The notes below the pieces were generated by a model. The model was given only the letters and a program-made list of their open reading frames with translations, was not told where the DNA came from and did no database searches. This document shows, piece after piece, positions 42,757 through 51,709 of a DNA stretch of 64,000 bases (the stretch's first letter is position 1; every line of letters starts with the position of its first letter). Position numbers and translations under genes: made by a program. Origin of the DNA: Polynucleobacter sp. 86C-FISCH (lineage in GTDB: Bacteria > Pseudomonadota > Gammaproteobacteria > Burkholderiales > Burkholderiaceae); assembly GCF_018882415.1 (NCBI RefSeq), contig NZ_JACVOL010000001.1, positions 1,279,531 to 1,343,530 of the forward strand, in the 5' to 3' direction.

Positions 42757-44073
42757 TTAAAGCAGTCCATCAAAAAGCGCTATATCTACCCAGTCTCCAG
42801 CGGCAACATTTCCCTGTTCATGACCTAGGATGACAAAGCAATTTGCCTCACTCATGGAGCGTAAGATCCCGGCACCTTGGCTGCCAGTGAGTTTGACTGT
42901 TGGCTTGCCATCAGCACTACGTCCCAAGATGGCGCGCTGAAACTCAGTGCGACCAGGCTTTTTCCGAATGGGGGCCTCGGCCATGGCTTGAGTCAATGGC
43001 GGCTGTGTTTGATTGGCGCCGTTGAGTTGCAAGAGGGCGGCACGAACAAACTGATAGAAGGTCACCATGACTGCCACTGGGTTTCCGGGCAAACCAAAGA
43101 AGAGAGTTTTGCGAGCGGGTGATTTTCCAGCGACTGGCTTGAGTACGCCAAATGCCATTGGCCGCCCTGGTCGCATGGCGATTTTCCAGAAGCCAACATC
43201 ACCTAACTCTTGCATGATTTGTTTTGTGAAATCTGCTTCGCCAACTGAAACGCCGCCAGAAGAAATTAAGACATCTGCTTTATTAGAAGCCTCAATAAAT
43301 GCTTGCTTCAAAGAAGCGGGATCATCACGCACAATGCCGCAGTCAATGATTTCTAGATTTAAGCGATTCAATAAGCCTGTGAGGCTGAAGCGATTACTGT
43401 CGTAAATGCTGCCAGCATTCAACGCTTGCCCTAAAGAGCATAGCTCGTCGCCCGAAGACAAAATCGCTACTTTCAGTTTTCGTTTTACTTGGAGTGTTGG
43501 AATGCCTAAAGAAGCTGCGAGACCTAAATCGGATGGACGGAGCAAGCGGCCCGCAGCAATAGCGGGTTTACCTTGTTGCAGATCTTCGCCGCGTAAGCGT
43601 CTATTCTCACCAAGCTTTAGTTGATCTTGTTTAAATTCAATGGTGAGCTCGTCTTTTGCGGTGGTGAACTCTTGTGGAATTACTGTATCGCAGCCAGCAG
43701 GCATCACTGCGCCCGTCATGATCTTCAGGCATTCGCCATTTCCAACCTTGCCTTCATAAGGTTTGCCTGCAAAGGCGGTGCCCACGATCCGCAATGAAAT
43801 TGTTGGACTAGTTGTATTAAGGCACTTGCCATCAAATGCAAAGCCATCCATTGCTGAGTTATCTGCAGCAGGGACATCAATTGGCGAGAGTAGGTCTACA
43901 GCTAGGATGCGGTCAATGGCTTTATCTAGAGCTACTGTTTCAATATCAGCGGGATCATTAATGGCTCTGGACTCTTGAATAAGGTCATCCACTAACGCTA
44001 CAATTGCTTTGCGAGCATCATCAACATGCAGTGATGAAGTCAAAAGGATAGGTTGATTTGGGGAATGACTCAT
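42757..44073 (-). CDS. moeA: Molybdopterin molybdenumtransferase MoeA
   Basis: The 438-residue protein shows DVPAADNSAMDGFAFDG with the conserved PxxDxSAMDGFA, KIMTGAVMPAGCDTVIPQE, the GSIYDSNRF segment, ISSGGVSVGEADF and FGLPGNPVAVMVTFYQF. MoeA inserts molybdate into adenylated molybdopterin. It overlaps mobA by 4 bp and continues the moaA-mobA-moeA order, so the three are one operon. The cofactor is needed by MsrP at 29.7 kb. Confidence 0.95.
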   Translation of the reverse strand: MSHSPNQPILLTSSLHVDDARKAIVALVDDLIQESRAINDPADIETVALDKAIDRILAVDLLSPIDVPAADNSAMDGFAFDGKCLNTTSPTISLRIVGTAFAGKPYEGKVGNGECLKIMTGAVMPAGCDTVIPQEFTTAKDELTIEFKQDQLKLGENRRLRGEDLQQGKPAIAAGRLLRPSDLGLAASLGIPTLQVKRKLKVAILSSGDELCSLGQALNAGSIYDSNRFSLTGLLNRLNLEIIDCGIVRDDPASLKQAFIEASNKADVLISSGGVSVGEADFTKQIMQELGDVGFWKIAMRPGRPMAFGVLKPVAGKSPARKTLFFGLPGNPVAVMVTFYQFVRAALLQLNGANQTQPPLTQAMAEAPIRKKPGRTEFQRAILGRSADGKPTVKLTGSQGAGILRSMSEANCFVILGHEQGNVAAGDWVDIALFDGLL

Positions 44074-44675
44074 GCAGACACTTCCTCGAGTTTTTTGAGT
44101 TCTTCAGGAGTATTGACGTTGGCAAATACTTGAGGATCATCAAAAACCACCGTACTACTGCGTAACTCTTTAAACCAACGATCAATTTTGAGATCGCCTT
44201 TTTGTAGAAATTGATTCAAGGAGTCTTGTAAATTGCTGCGCATCAAGCAAAAAACGGGTTGTGCCCAGACCTTACCATCTGCCTCTTTGCTGGAGGCGTA
44301 AACCAATTGAAAGTCACCACGCTCCATCTCGGTCGCTAATAGCTCGGCGAGATTGTTGGGGAGTAATGGTGAGTCGCATGGTGACGTTAGAAGGTAAGGT
44401 GTCTTACAGGCCTTCAAACCTACTGAGAATCCAGCTAGGGGCCCTGAAAAATCAGGCGTCTCATCCATGACGACTGGGTAGCCATAAGTCGCGTACTTTG
44501 TGATGCTACGGTTGGCATTAATCACAATGGTTTGTACCTGCGGCTTGAGTTTTGCGATTGCTGACTCGATCAGTGGTTTGCCATGAAATGGAATTAGACC
44601 TTTATCTATGCCACCCATGCGTTGTGCGCGTCCGCCAGCAAGTATGAGCCCAGTAATATCTTTAGTTGAAATCAT
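44070..44675 (-). CDS. mobA: Molybdenum cofactor guanylyltransferase MobA
   Basis: The 201-residue protein starts with the nucleotidyltransferase motif GLILAGGRAQRMGGIDKGLI followed by PFHGKPLIESAI; LTSPCDSPLLP carries the metal-binding Asp. It attaches GMP to molybdopterin to make the bis-MGD or MGD cofactor. It begins at the last base of moaA and overlaps moeA. MsrP itself uses Mo-MPT without GMP, so another, MGD-dependent enzyme is implied elsewhere in the genome. Confidence 0.93.
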   Translation of the reverse strand: MISTKDITGLILAGGRAQRMGGIDKGLIPFHGKPLIESAIAKLKPQVQTIVINANRSITKYATYGYPVVMDETPDFSGPLAGFSVGLKACKTPYLLTSPCDSPLLPNNLAELLATEMERGDFQLVYASSKEADGKVWAQPVFCLMRSNLQDSLNQFLQKGDLKIDRWFKELRSSTVVFDDPQVFANVNTPEELKKLEEVSA

Positions 44676-45790
44676 TAACCACCAATATAAGACATTTCAA
44701 CCTTGCGATTGCCTGAGGCTAGTTTTGCGGTATTGGAACCTCTAATCTCAGAATAGTGATCCTCACGGGCTGCCCAGGTATTCATGACAGCGTTGGCAAT
44801 TTCTAAATCGGATTTGCCTGAGCGCAATAATGTTTTGAAATCAAAACCTTCATTAGCGAAGAGGCACAGATACATTTGCCCATCAGTGGAGATGCGCGCT
44901 CTAGAGCATTCATGACAGAAGGTCTGCGTGACGCTAGAGATCACTCCGATCTCGCCTGAGCCATCGACATAACGCCAGCGTTGTGCAACTTCTCCAGAGT
45001 AGTTTGCTTCAATTGGTTCTAAAGGGAAGACCTCATTAATTCTGGCAATGACTTCTTTAGAGGGCAGCACTTGCTCCATGTTCCAGCCGTTAGAACTGCC
45101 AACATCCATAAATTCAATAAAGCGCAGAATGACGCCGCTGCCCTTGAAGTGTTTGGCCATCGCAACGATCTCATGATCATTGGTTCCTTTTTTCACCACC
45201 ATGTTGACTTTGATGTTCTGAAAGCCAACTTCTTGAGCGGCCTTAATTCCATCAAGCACATCAGCCACCGGAAAATCGACATCATTCATTTTCTTGAAGA
45301 TGGCGTCATCCAAACCATCAAGGCTGACAGTTAATCGGTGCAGGCCAGCCGCTTTTAACGCCGCAGCTTTTTTCCGCAAGATACTACCGTTGGTGGTGAG
45401 GGTAAGGTCTAGCGGCTTACCGTCGGATGTCGGAATTTTTGCCAGCATCTCGATGAGCACTTCTAAGTTTTTACGTAGCAAGGGCTCGCCACCAGTTAGT
45501 CGAATTTTTTCAACGCCTAAGGTAGAAAAGATGGAAGTGAGTCTAGCAATTTCTTCGAAGCTCAGTAATTCTTTGTGCGCAAGATATGGGTAGTTTTGAT
45601 CAAAGACTTCTTTGGGCATGCAATAGGTGCAGCGGAAGTTACAACGATCGGTAACAGATATGCGCAGATCTCTTAAGGTACGCCCACGAGTATCTTTGGT
45701 ATGGCCATGAGGCGTGACAAGCTGCGCGCCAATAGATGGCGTCAGGCCTTTGCCTTCGTCAAGTCGGATGGGGATTACTTTTTCAACCAT
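44675..45790 (-). CDS. moaA: GTP 3',8-cyclase MoaA (radical SAM)
   Basis: From the ATG at 45790 ([16 protein letters not shown]) the protein has 371 residues. The N-terminal radical SAM cluster is [14 protein letters not shown]; the C-terminal cluster is [20 protein letters not shown]; the C-terminus ends in GG, which is required in MoaA. It turns GTP into the first intermediate of molybdopterin synthesis together with MoaC. An upstream in-frame ATG at 45835 gives a non-conserved extension. The gene lies 93 bp after rne, with a hairpin in between. Confidence 0.95.
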   Translation of the reverse strand: MVEKVIPIRLDEGKGLTPSIGAQLVTPHGHTKDTRGRTLRDLRISVTDRCNFRCTYCMPKEVFDQNYPYLAHKELLSFEEIARLTSIFSTLGVEKIRLTGGEPLLRKNLEVLIEMLAKIPTSDGKPLDLTLTTNGSILRKKAAALKAAGLHRLTVSLDGLDDAIFKKMNDVDFPVADVLDGIKAAQEVGFQNIKVNMVVKKGTNDHEIVAMAKHFKGSGVILRFIEFMDVGSSNGWNMEQVLPSKEVIARINEVFPLEPIEANYSGEVAQRWRYVDGSGEIGVISSVTQTFCHECSRARISTDGQMYLCLFANEGFDFKTLLRSGKSDLEIANAVMNTWAAREDHYSEIRGSNTAKLASGNRKVEMSYIGG

Positions 45791-45827
45791 GTTCGCAATT
45801 ATGGCTGTGAAACGGGGTTTCTGCCAA

Positions 45828-45860
45828 ACCGCCAAATATCCTTTTGGGATAAATGGCGGT
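45828..45860. other. Hairpin between rne and moaA
   Basis: ACCGCCA (45828-45834) and TGGCGGT (45854-45860), with a further paired TATCC/GGATA inside, form an imperfect hairpin upstream of moaA on its strand. There is no good U-tract, so it may be a processing signal or a weak terminator of rne rather than a classical one. Confidence 0.4.
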
Positions 45861-45883
45861 CTGGAGAAAAAGCTTTAGATGGC

Positions 45884-48526
45884 TTAAACCGTTTTTTCTT
45901 GGCCGCCGGTTTCAACTAAAACCATTGGGCCGTCAGGAAGCTGAGCAGCAGGCTTAGGCGCTCTGCCTAAGTTATGTGCCACAGGCTCAGCCTGAATCTG
46001 ATTTTGAGCTTCAGCGTGCTTAGATGAGTCTGTAGCAACCCAGATCATGCCCGCAGATTGCACAACGCTATGCAATGGGGTTTCCTCAAGCGCCTGGAAG
46101 GCAACCTTAGGAAGTACTGGAGCAGGCTTGCTAATGACTTCTACTGAGGCAGCAGCTACTACTGCAACAGGCGCTGCTGCTTGGGTAGCTGGAGCTGAGG
46201 CAGGTGCAGTGTTTTGTGTAGGGCGATTGGATTGACGTGGAGCACGTGGTGCACGCTCTTGCCTTTCTTGTTTCTCCGCAGCAGGCTTTACATTTCCAAA
46301 GCTATTGGCAAGGTTCTGAATCGGCATACTTGCAGATGCACCAGCCATTCCTACTGGAGGGCCCGCAAAAGGACTTGCTGAAGCGGCTGTTGCTGGTGCA
46401 GCACCATCGTTACCACCTTCAGTGCGTTCGCCACGTTCACGCTGACCACGACCGCGACCACGACGATTGCGACCGCGACCACGACGCTCTTCACCATCTG
46501 CGCCTGTAGTAGCTTCGCTACCTGGAGCAGCTTCTGTTGCAGGTGTTACTGCTGCAGCATTGGCTTGATTGCGATTACCTTCTTGACGTTCTGGCTTAGG
46601 ACCGTTTTGATTACGATTGCCGTTACGGTTGTTACGTCCGCGATTGTTATTGCCACCTTCTGCTGGAGCACCCTCGGCTGCAGTTGCTGCTGGACGCTCA
46701 GTGCGTTCACCGCGTCGGTTGCGACCACGATTACGATCACCGCCATTGCCATTACGGCCTTGGTTGCGGCCACGGTTATTGCTTGGCGCAGGCTTTTCTT
46801 CAACCGCTGGAGATGAGCCAAAGAGACTCTTAATAAATCCAAAGAAACCACCAGAGCTTTCTGCTTTTACTGTTTCAGTACGAGCAGGGCGTGGTTGGCT
46901 AATTGGCGCTGGTTGTGTTGGTGTAATGCCTTTAACTGCTGCCTCTGGACGCACTTTGACATCAGCATCTTTCTTGCTAACGGTTGTGTCTGTCTCGAGT
47001 TCACGAGCAGCTTCTTCAGCCATGACATAACTTGCTTTTTGATCGTCAAGACGTGGGTCGTCATGACGTAAACGCTCTAGTTTGTAATGCGGTGTTTCCA
47101 AATGCTTATTTGGAACCATCAAGACGTTCACTTTGAAGCGAGTCTCAATCTTGATCACTTCAGCACGTTTTTCATTCAAGAGGAATGCAGCCACTTCGAC
47201 TGGTACCTGAGTATGAATCGCTGCTGTGTTTTCCTTCATTGCTTCTTCTTGGATGATGCGCAGAACTTGCAATGCAGAAGATTCAGTATCACGAATGTGG
47301 CCAGTGCCGTTACAACGTGGGCAGGTTACATGGCTACCTTCAGACAGAGCTGGACGCAAGCGCTGACGTGACATTTCCATCAAGCCAAACTTGGAGATCT
47401 TGCCCATTTGAACGCGTGCGCGGTCATGGCGAAGAGCGTCGCGTAGGCGATTCTCAACATCCTTCTGGGCCTTGCTTGATTCCATATCAATAAAGTCGAT
47501 AACGATTAAGCCACCCAAGTCACGTAAACGTGCTTGACGGGCGATTTCATCGGCAGCTTCTAAGTTGGTGCGGGTTGCAGTCTCTTCGATATCAGAACCG
47601 CGAGTTGCGCGTGCTGAGTTCACGTCCACTGAAACCAAAGCTTCAGTGTGGTCAATCACGATTGCGCCGCCCGATGGCAATGGCACAGTGCGTGAGTATG
47701 CAGTTTCAATTTGATGCTCAATTTGGAAACGTGAGAACAAAGGCACGTCATCTTGATAACGCTTCACGCGTGGCAAGTTGTCTGGCATTACAACAGACAT
47801 AAATGCAGCAGCTTGTTCGTAGATGTCATCGGTATCGATGAGGATCTCGCCGATATCTGGTTGGAAGTAATCGCGAATTGCGCGAATCACCAAACTAGAT
47901 TCGAGGTAGATCAATAATGGTGCTGAGTTGCCTTTAGCGGCTTCATCAATCGCTTTCCACAATTGCATGAGGTAACTTAAGTCCCACTGCAATTCAGTAG
48001 CATCGCGACCAATACCTGCGGTACGAGCGATGATGCTCATACCATCAGCTACTTCTAATTGAGACATGGCTTCACGGAGTTCTTGACGGTCTTCACCCTC
48101 AATACGGCGGGATACGCCACCTCCACGTGGGTTATTTGGCATCAAGACCAAATAACGGCCTGCCAAGGAGATAAAGGAGGTGAGGGCAGCGCCTTTTTGG
48201 CCGCGCTCTTCTTTTTCTACTTGAACAATAATTTCTTGACCTTCACGCAAGGCATCCTTAATGGAAGCATTGCGGACGTCGATACCCTCTTTAAAGTAAC
48301 TACGGGCAACTTCCTTGAATGGCAAGAAGCCATGACGTTCTTCGCCGTAATTGACAAAGCAGGCCTCAAGGGAAGGTTCAATACGGGTAATGACACCTTT
48401 GTAGATATTGCCTTTGCGTTGTTCACGGCCGGCAGCTTCGATATCGATATCAATGAGTTTTTGACCATCAACGATGGCAACTCGCAACTCTTCTTGTTGA
48501 GTTGCATTAAACAACATGCGTTTCAT
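45884..48526 (-). CDS. rne: Ribonuclease E
   Basis: The 880-residue protein starts MKRMLFNATQQEELRVAIVDG and has an S1 RNA-binding domain (NIYKGVITRIEPSLEACFVN), a catalytic domain with the metal Asp in LIVIDFIDM and the zinc link CPRCNGTGHIRD, all within the first 500 residues. The C-terminal 380 residues are low-complexity, rich in Arg, Gly, Asn and Ala (for example ERRGRGRNRRGRGRGQ), and form the scaffold of the degradosome. It processes rRNA and degrades mRNA at the inner membrane. Its leader of about 375 bases is highly structured, as expected of autoregulation. Confidence 0.96.
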   Translation of the reverse strand: MKRMLFNATQQEELRVAIVDGQKLIDIDIEAAGREQRKGNIYKGVITRIEPSLEACFVNYGEERHGFLPFKEVARSYFKEGIDVRNASIKDALREGQEIIVQVEKEERGQKGAALTSFISLAGRYLVLMPNNPRGGGVSRRIEGEDRQELREAMSQLEVADGMSIIARTAGIGRDATELQWDLSYLMQLWKAIDEAAKGNSAPLLIYLESSLVIRAIRDYFQPDIGEILIDTDDIYEQAAAFMSVVMPDNLPRVKRYQDDVPLFSRFQIEHQIETAYSRTVPLPSGGAIVIDHTEALVSVDVNSARATRGSDIEETATRTNLEAADEIARQARLRDLGGLIVIDFIDMESSKAQKDVENRLRDALRHDRARVQMGKISKFGLMEMSRQRLRPALSEGSHVTCPRCNGTGHIRDTESSALQVLRIIQEEAMKENTAAIHTQVPVEVAAFLLNEKRAEVIKIETRFKVNVLMVPNKHLETPHYKLERLRHDDPRLDDQKASYVMAEEAARELETDTTVSKKDADVKVRPEAAVKGITPTQPAPISQPRPARTETVKAESSGGFFGFIKSLFGSSPAVEEKPAPSNNRGRNQGRNGNGGDRNRGRNRRGERTERPAATAAEGAPAEGGNNNRGRNNRNGNRNQNGPKPERQEGNRNQANAAAVTPATEAAPGSEATTGADGEERRGRGRNRRGRGRGQRERGERTEGGNDGAAPATAASASPFAGPPVGMAGASASMPIQNLANSFGNVKPAAEKQERQERAPRAPRQSNRPTQNTAPASAPATQAAAPVAVVAAASVEVISKPAPVLPKVAFQALEETPLHSVVQSAGMIWVATDSSKHAEAQNQIQAEPVAHNLGRAPKPAAQLPDGPMVLVETGGQEKTV

Positions 48527-48990
48527 AACACTCTCCTATGGGGGAGGGCGTCGTTGCGCGCTGCGTTAGGGGACAAGTTAAGAACCACTTAGGACTGAGC
48601 CTAAGGCGGTTTATGAGTGTGGATCATGCAAATCTAAGCACTTTTTGCTTAGTTCACCCAGTTAACGGTTGGTTAAATCGGTGCCACACTTGACGATCGC
48701 CGCAGAGACCTCCTTTAGGTCATCAATGCAGGCGCGCGCCTGAAAACTGTCTTCTAATCGCGGGTCGCGGCATACGGCACACCAACCCTGCGCCTCATTA
48801 CAACGGGGGAGGGGCAACCCCGGGAGTCTTTTAAAGGGCGACTCCAAGCTCCACGATTCAAACCTGACTTCAGGTTGGTCTCGGGCCAATAAATTGGCTA
48901 GAGCGTTGATTATACGGCACAAGTTGCGTGACAATGGGGTATTGTTGAGTCCCTTGTCGTCCCCCGCCGGGGTCACAAGAGAGATAAATC
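48527..48990 (-). other. 464-bp rne-rluC intergenic region with a structured rne leader
   Basis: On the rne strand, a TATAAT box at 48909-48914 predicts transcription from about 48902 and a leader of about 375 bases. Hairpin-forming repeats are AACCTGA/TCAGGTT (48861-48876), GGAGTC/GACTCC (48823-48845), GGGG-CAA-CCCC (48811-48821), the 14-bp palindrome at 48729-48742 (CAGGCGCGCGCCTG) and GACCT/AGGTC (48707-48721). E. coli rne has a 361-base leader with hairpins that RNase E binds to limit its own synthesis; this region is probably the analogue. A 104-codon open frame at 48662-48976 is judged a chance frame. Confidence 0.65.
48909..48914 (-). promoter_or_regulatory. -10 box of the rne promoter
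   Basis: The minus strand reads TATAAT at 48914-48909. The closest -35-like hexamer, TTGTCA, is only 14 bp upstream, so the -35 element is weak or displaced. Confidence 0.45.
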
Positions 48991-49998
48991 ATGAAATCTG
49001 AACCCATTTCCAAGCCTTCCAAGGTAAAAACCTCCGCCCCCGCAGCAGTTCACCTCCAGACAATTGGTCCGGAAGAGGCTGGTCAACGCCTGGATAACTA
49101 TTTACTGCGTTGGGCAAAAGGGGTGCCAAAAAGCCACGTTTATCGAATTATTCGATCTGGCGAGGTCCGGGTTAATAAAAAGCGGGCTGAACCAACAACC
49201 CGACTGATTGAGGGTGATGTGGTGCGCCTCCCCCCTGTTCGCATTGCCGAACCAGCCCAAATGGCCGCTGTTAACTCTGCCCAAACCAAGTCTCGGGCAC
49301 ATGGCTATTCAGACAAAATGCCGATTCTGTTTGAGGATGAAGCACTCTTAATAGTGAACAAGCCAGCCGGTTTGGCTGTGCATGGTGGTTCAGGTATTGC
49401 TCTGGGCGTCATCGAAACTCTGCGTATTACTCGCCCCGAACTCAAATTTTTGGAATTGGTACATCGCTTAGACCGAGATACCTCAGGCGTTTTGCTTTTG
49501 GCTAAAAAGCGAAGTGCGTTGGTTGAGCTGCATCGCCAAATTCGTGAAGGTCAAACCGATAAGCGCTATTACTTGCTTGCACATGGTGAAATTGTTCAGG
49601 GCGCGCAAACCATGCAGCTCAAGTATCCATTGCACAAATATCTACTCCCGAATGGCGAGCGCCGTGTGCGAGTTGACCCAGATGGCTTGCCAAGTCACAC
49701 CGCTTTGCGAGTAACCAAAGTACTCAAGCGTGAAGGAGCTGATATTACGCTTGCAGAGGCTCAACTCAAAACGGGGCGCACTCACCAGATTCGTGTGCAC
49801 TTGCAAAAATTAGGACACGCAATTTTGGGTGATGATAAGTATGGTTTTGAAGATTTAGATAAGCTGATTAAATCCAAGCGCCTTTATCTACATGCCCATC
49901 TAGCTGGATTTACACATCCACGCACTGGCGAAAAGATGCGCATTGAATCACCACTGCCTCCAGAATTTACCGCCATGATGAAAACCTTTGAGCAGTAA
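48991..49998 (+). CDS. rluC: 23S rRNA pseudouridine synthase RluC
   Basis: The 335-residue protein has an N-terminal S4 domain (AGQRLDNYLLRWAKGVPKSH, then YRIIRSGEVRVNKKRAEP) and a RluA-type catalytic domain with Asp in LVHRLDRDTSGVLLLAKK. It modifies three uridines of 23S rRNA (955, 2504, 2580 in E. coli). It is divergent from rne, a pairing conserved in many proteobacteria, which supports RluC over RluD. Confidence 0.93.
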   Translation: MKSEPISKPSKVKTSAPAAVHLQTIGPEEAGQRLDNYLLRWAKGVPKSHVYRIIRSGEVRVNKKRAEPTTRLIEGDVVRLPPVRIAEPAQMAAVNSAQTKSRAHGYSDKMPILFEDEALLIVNKPAGLAVHGGSGIALGVIETLRITRPELKFLELVHRLDRDTSGVLLLAKKRSALVELHRQIREGQTDKRYYLLAHGEIVQGAQTMQLKYPLHKYLLPNGERRVRVDPDGLPSHTALRVTKVLKREGADITLAEAQLKTGRTHQIRVHLQKLGHAILGDDKYGFEDLDKLIKSKRLYLHAHLAGFTHPRTGEKMRIESPLPPEFTAMMKTFEQ

Positions 49999-50006
49999 AA
50001 ATAAAA

Positions 50007-50687
50007 ATGCCTCAAACAAATAAATTGAATAGACCGTATGACCTGATTGTTTGGGATTGGGATGGAACTATTATGGATTCCACACCAACGATCGTGCATT
50101 GCATTCAGCAGGCTTGTCGTGATTTGGGATTTAAGGCGCCAGACGACACCTTAGCAAGTTCAGTGATTGGCTTGGGAATTCAGGACTCATTGAGAAGAGC
50201 AGTTCCTTGGATCGAGCCGATTCATTTTCCAAAGTTGACTGAACGTTTTCGATATCACTACCTAGCAAAAGATCACGAGCTCGATTTGTTTGTTGGCATT
50301 CGTGAGCTTTTAGAAGAATTGCATGCTCAGCAATATTTATTAGGGGTAGCTACTGGCAAATCTCGCGTAGGTTTGGATCGCTCTCTCAAGCATCATCAGA
50401 TTGGCCATCTCTTTCATGAGACCCGCACAGCTGATGAGTCATTCTCTAAGCCCCACCCGGGAATGTTGCTGGAGTTGTCGGATGTCACCCAGGTGCCCAC
50501 GCGCCGCATGCTCATGATTGGCGATACCACGCATGACTTGGACATGGCCGCTAATGCTGGTGTAGATGCTGTAGCTGTTACTTATGGCGCACATCCACCA
50601 AGCACTCTGAAAGAATCGCCATCATTGGTTCATGTTGATGATGTTGCGCAGCTTTCGCAATGGCTTAAAAATAACCTGCAACACTAA
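50007..50687 (+). CDS. HAD-family phosphatase, phosphoglycolate-phosphatase-like
   Basis: The 226-residue protein has the HAD motif I LIVWDWDGTIMDSTPT (nucleophile Asp in DWDGT), motif II in GVATGKSRVGLDRSL and motif III/IV in KPHPGMLL and MLMIGDTTHDLDMAANAGVD. The helical cap between motifs I and II has the length of Gph/PpaX enzymes. It probably dephosphorylates a small phosphate ester. It follows rluC by 8 bp and is followed by sppA 12 bp later, so these genes form one operon. Confidence 0.88.
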   Translation: MPQTNKLNRPYDLIVWDWDGTIMDSTPTIVHCIQQACRDLGFKAPDDTLASSVIGLGIQDSLRRAVPWIEPIHFPKLTERFRYHYLAKDHELDLFVGIRELLEELHAQQYLLGVATGKSRVGLDRSLKHHQIGHLFHETRTADESFSKPHPGMLLELSDVTQVPTRRMLMIGDTTHDLDMAANAGVDAVAVTYGAHPPSTLKESPSLVHVDDVAQLSQWLKNNLQH

Positions 50688-50699
50688 GGAAGTAAAAAG

Positions 50700-51647
50700 A
50701 TGGAAAACAATCCAAACCCAAATTGGGAGCGTCAGGCTCTAGAGCATCTCTTGCTGGAGAATTTAAAAGAGACTCGTAAAGCGCGTCGTTGGAAGGCTGT
50801 ATTGCGAGTCCTGACTTTGTTAGTGATCGTGGGTGTCTTGCTATCGATATTTGATTTTCATCTTCCGGGCAAAGGGATGGGGGTTGAAAAACATACCGCA
50901 CTAGTAACTCTTGAAGGAGAAATCTCCTCGAGTTCAATGGCCAATGCAATGGATGTCAATTCATCTTTATTAGCTGCGTTTGAGAATGAAGGCAGTGCCG
51001 GTGTTGTATTGCGCATCAATAGCCCTGGCGGATCCCCGGTGCAGGCTGGCATGATTAATGACGAGATTCATCGTCTGCGTAAGCTTTATCCCAAAAAACC
51101 GTTTTATGTGGTTGTGGAAGACATCTGCGCATCTGGTGGTTACTACGTTGCTGTAGCAGCAGATCAAATCTTGGTAGATAAAGCGAGCTTGGTAGGCTCC
51201 ATTGGCGTGATCATGGAAGGCTTTGGTTTTACAGGCTTAATGGATAAGTTAGGCGTGACTCGCCGCATGATTACTTCTGGCTCTAATAAAGGCATGCTTG
51301 ATCCATTTAGCAAAGAGGATCCAAAGCAAGTGGAAATGGTCAGAACCATGATTGATGAAATTCATCAACAATTTATTGCGGTGGTTAAAGAGGGCCGAGG
51401 CGATCGCTTAAAAGATGTTCCGGATTTATTTTCTGGACGTATTTGGAATGGCGAGCAAGCAGTCAAGATTGGTTTAGTTGATGGTTATGGCACAGTTGAT
51501 ACCGTTGCGCGCGATGTATTTAAAGCGCCAGATATTCTGGACTACACCATGAAAGAGAATTTTGCTGAACGTGTTGCTAAGCGCTTTGGCGCAGAAGCTG
51601 GAGCCGCTGCTGGCAAAGCGCTGGTTAAGACGCCTGATTTGAAATAA
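50700..51647 (+). CDS. sppA: Signal peptide peptidase SppA, short S49 form
   Basis: The 315-residue protein has one membrane helix (WKAVLRVLTLLVIVGVLLSI, about residues 31-50) and a single S49 domain. The nucleophile Ser is in ASGGYYVAVAAD and the Lys in ITSGSNKGMLDPF; the substrate groove strand is VLRINSPGGSPVQAG. It degrades cleaved signal peptides in the membrane. It is half the length of E. coli SppA and therefore forms an octamer of single domains as in Bacillus. A heptamer repeat follows its stop. Confidence 0.92.
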   Translation: MENNPNPNWERQALEHLLLENLKETRKARRWKAVLRVLTLLVIVGVLLSIFDFHLPGKGMGVEKHTALVTLEGEISSSSMANAMDVNSSLLAAFENEGSAGVVLRINSPGGSPVQAGMINDEIHRLRKLYPKKPFYVVVEDICASGGYYVAVAADQILVDKASLVGSIGVIMEGFGFTGLMDKLGVTRRMITSGSNKGMLDPFSKEDPKQVEMVRTMIDEIHQQFIAVVKEGRGDRLKDVPDLFSGRIWNGEQAVKIGLVDGYGTVDTVARDVFKAPDILDYTMKENFAERVAKRFGAEAGAAAGKALVKTPDLK

Positions 51648-51652
51648 AAGAA

Positions 51653-51693
51653 GCAAAAAGCAAAAAGCAAAAAGCAAAAAGCAAAAAGCAAAA
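51653..51693 (+). repeat. Tandem heptanucleotide repeat
   Basis: GCAAAAA is repeated five full times starting at 51653, followed by a sixth partial copy GCAAAA at 51688-51693. It lies between the stops of the convergent sppA and RsmI-like genes. Such a microsatellite is prone to slippage, and the strand reading toward the RsmI-like gene offers T-tracts. Confidence 0.9.
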
Positions 51694-51709
51694 CTAACGC
51701 ATTAAAGAC

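Noticed and set aside
46545-47064. Several open frames on both strands opposite or beside the RNase E tail
   Set aside because: They mirror the repetitive Arg/Gly/Asn codons of the RNase E C-terminal region and have low-complexity translations such as runs of Val, Thr and Ala.
48662-48976. 104-codon open frame on the minus strand upstream of rne
   Set aside because: It lies in the predicted rne leader, is full of hairpin sequence, has no recognisable protein motif and no ribosome binding site; a chance frame in a GC-rich structured leader is more likely.
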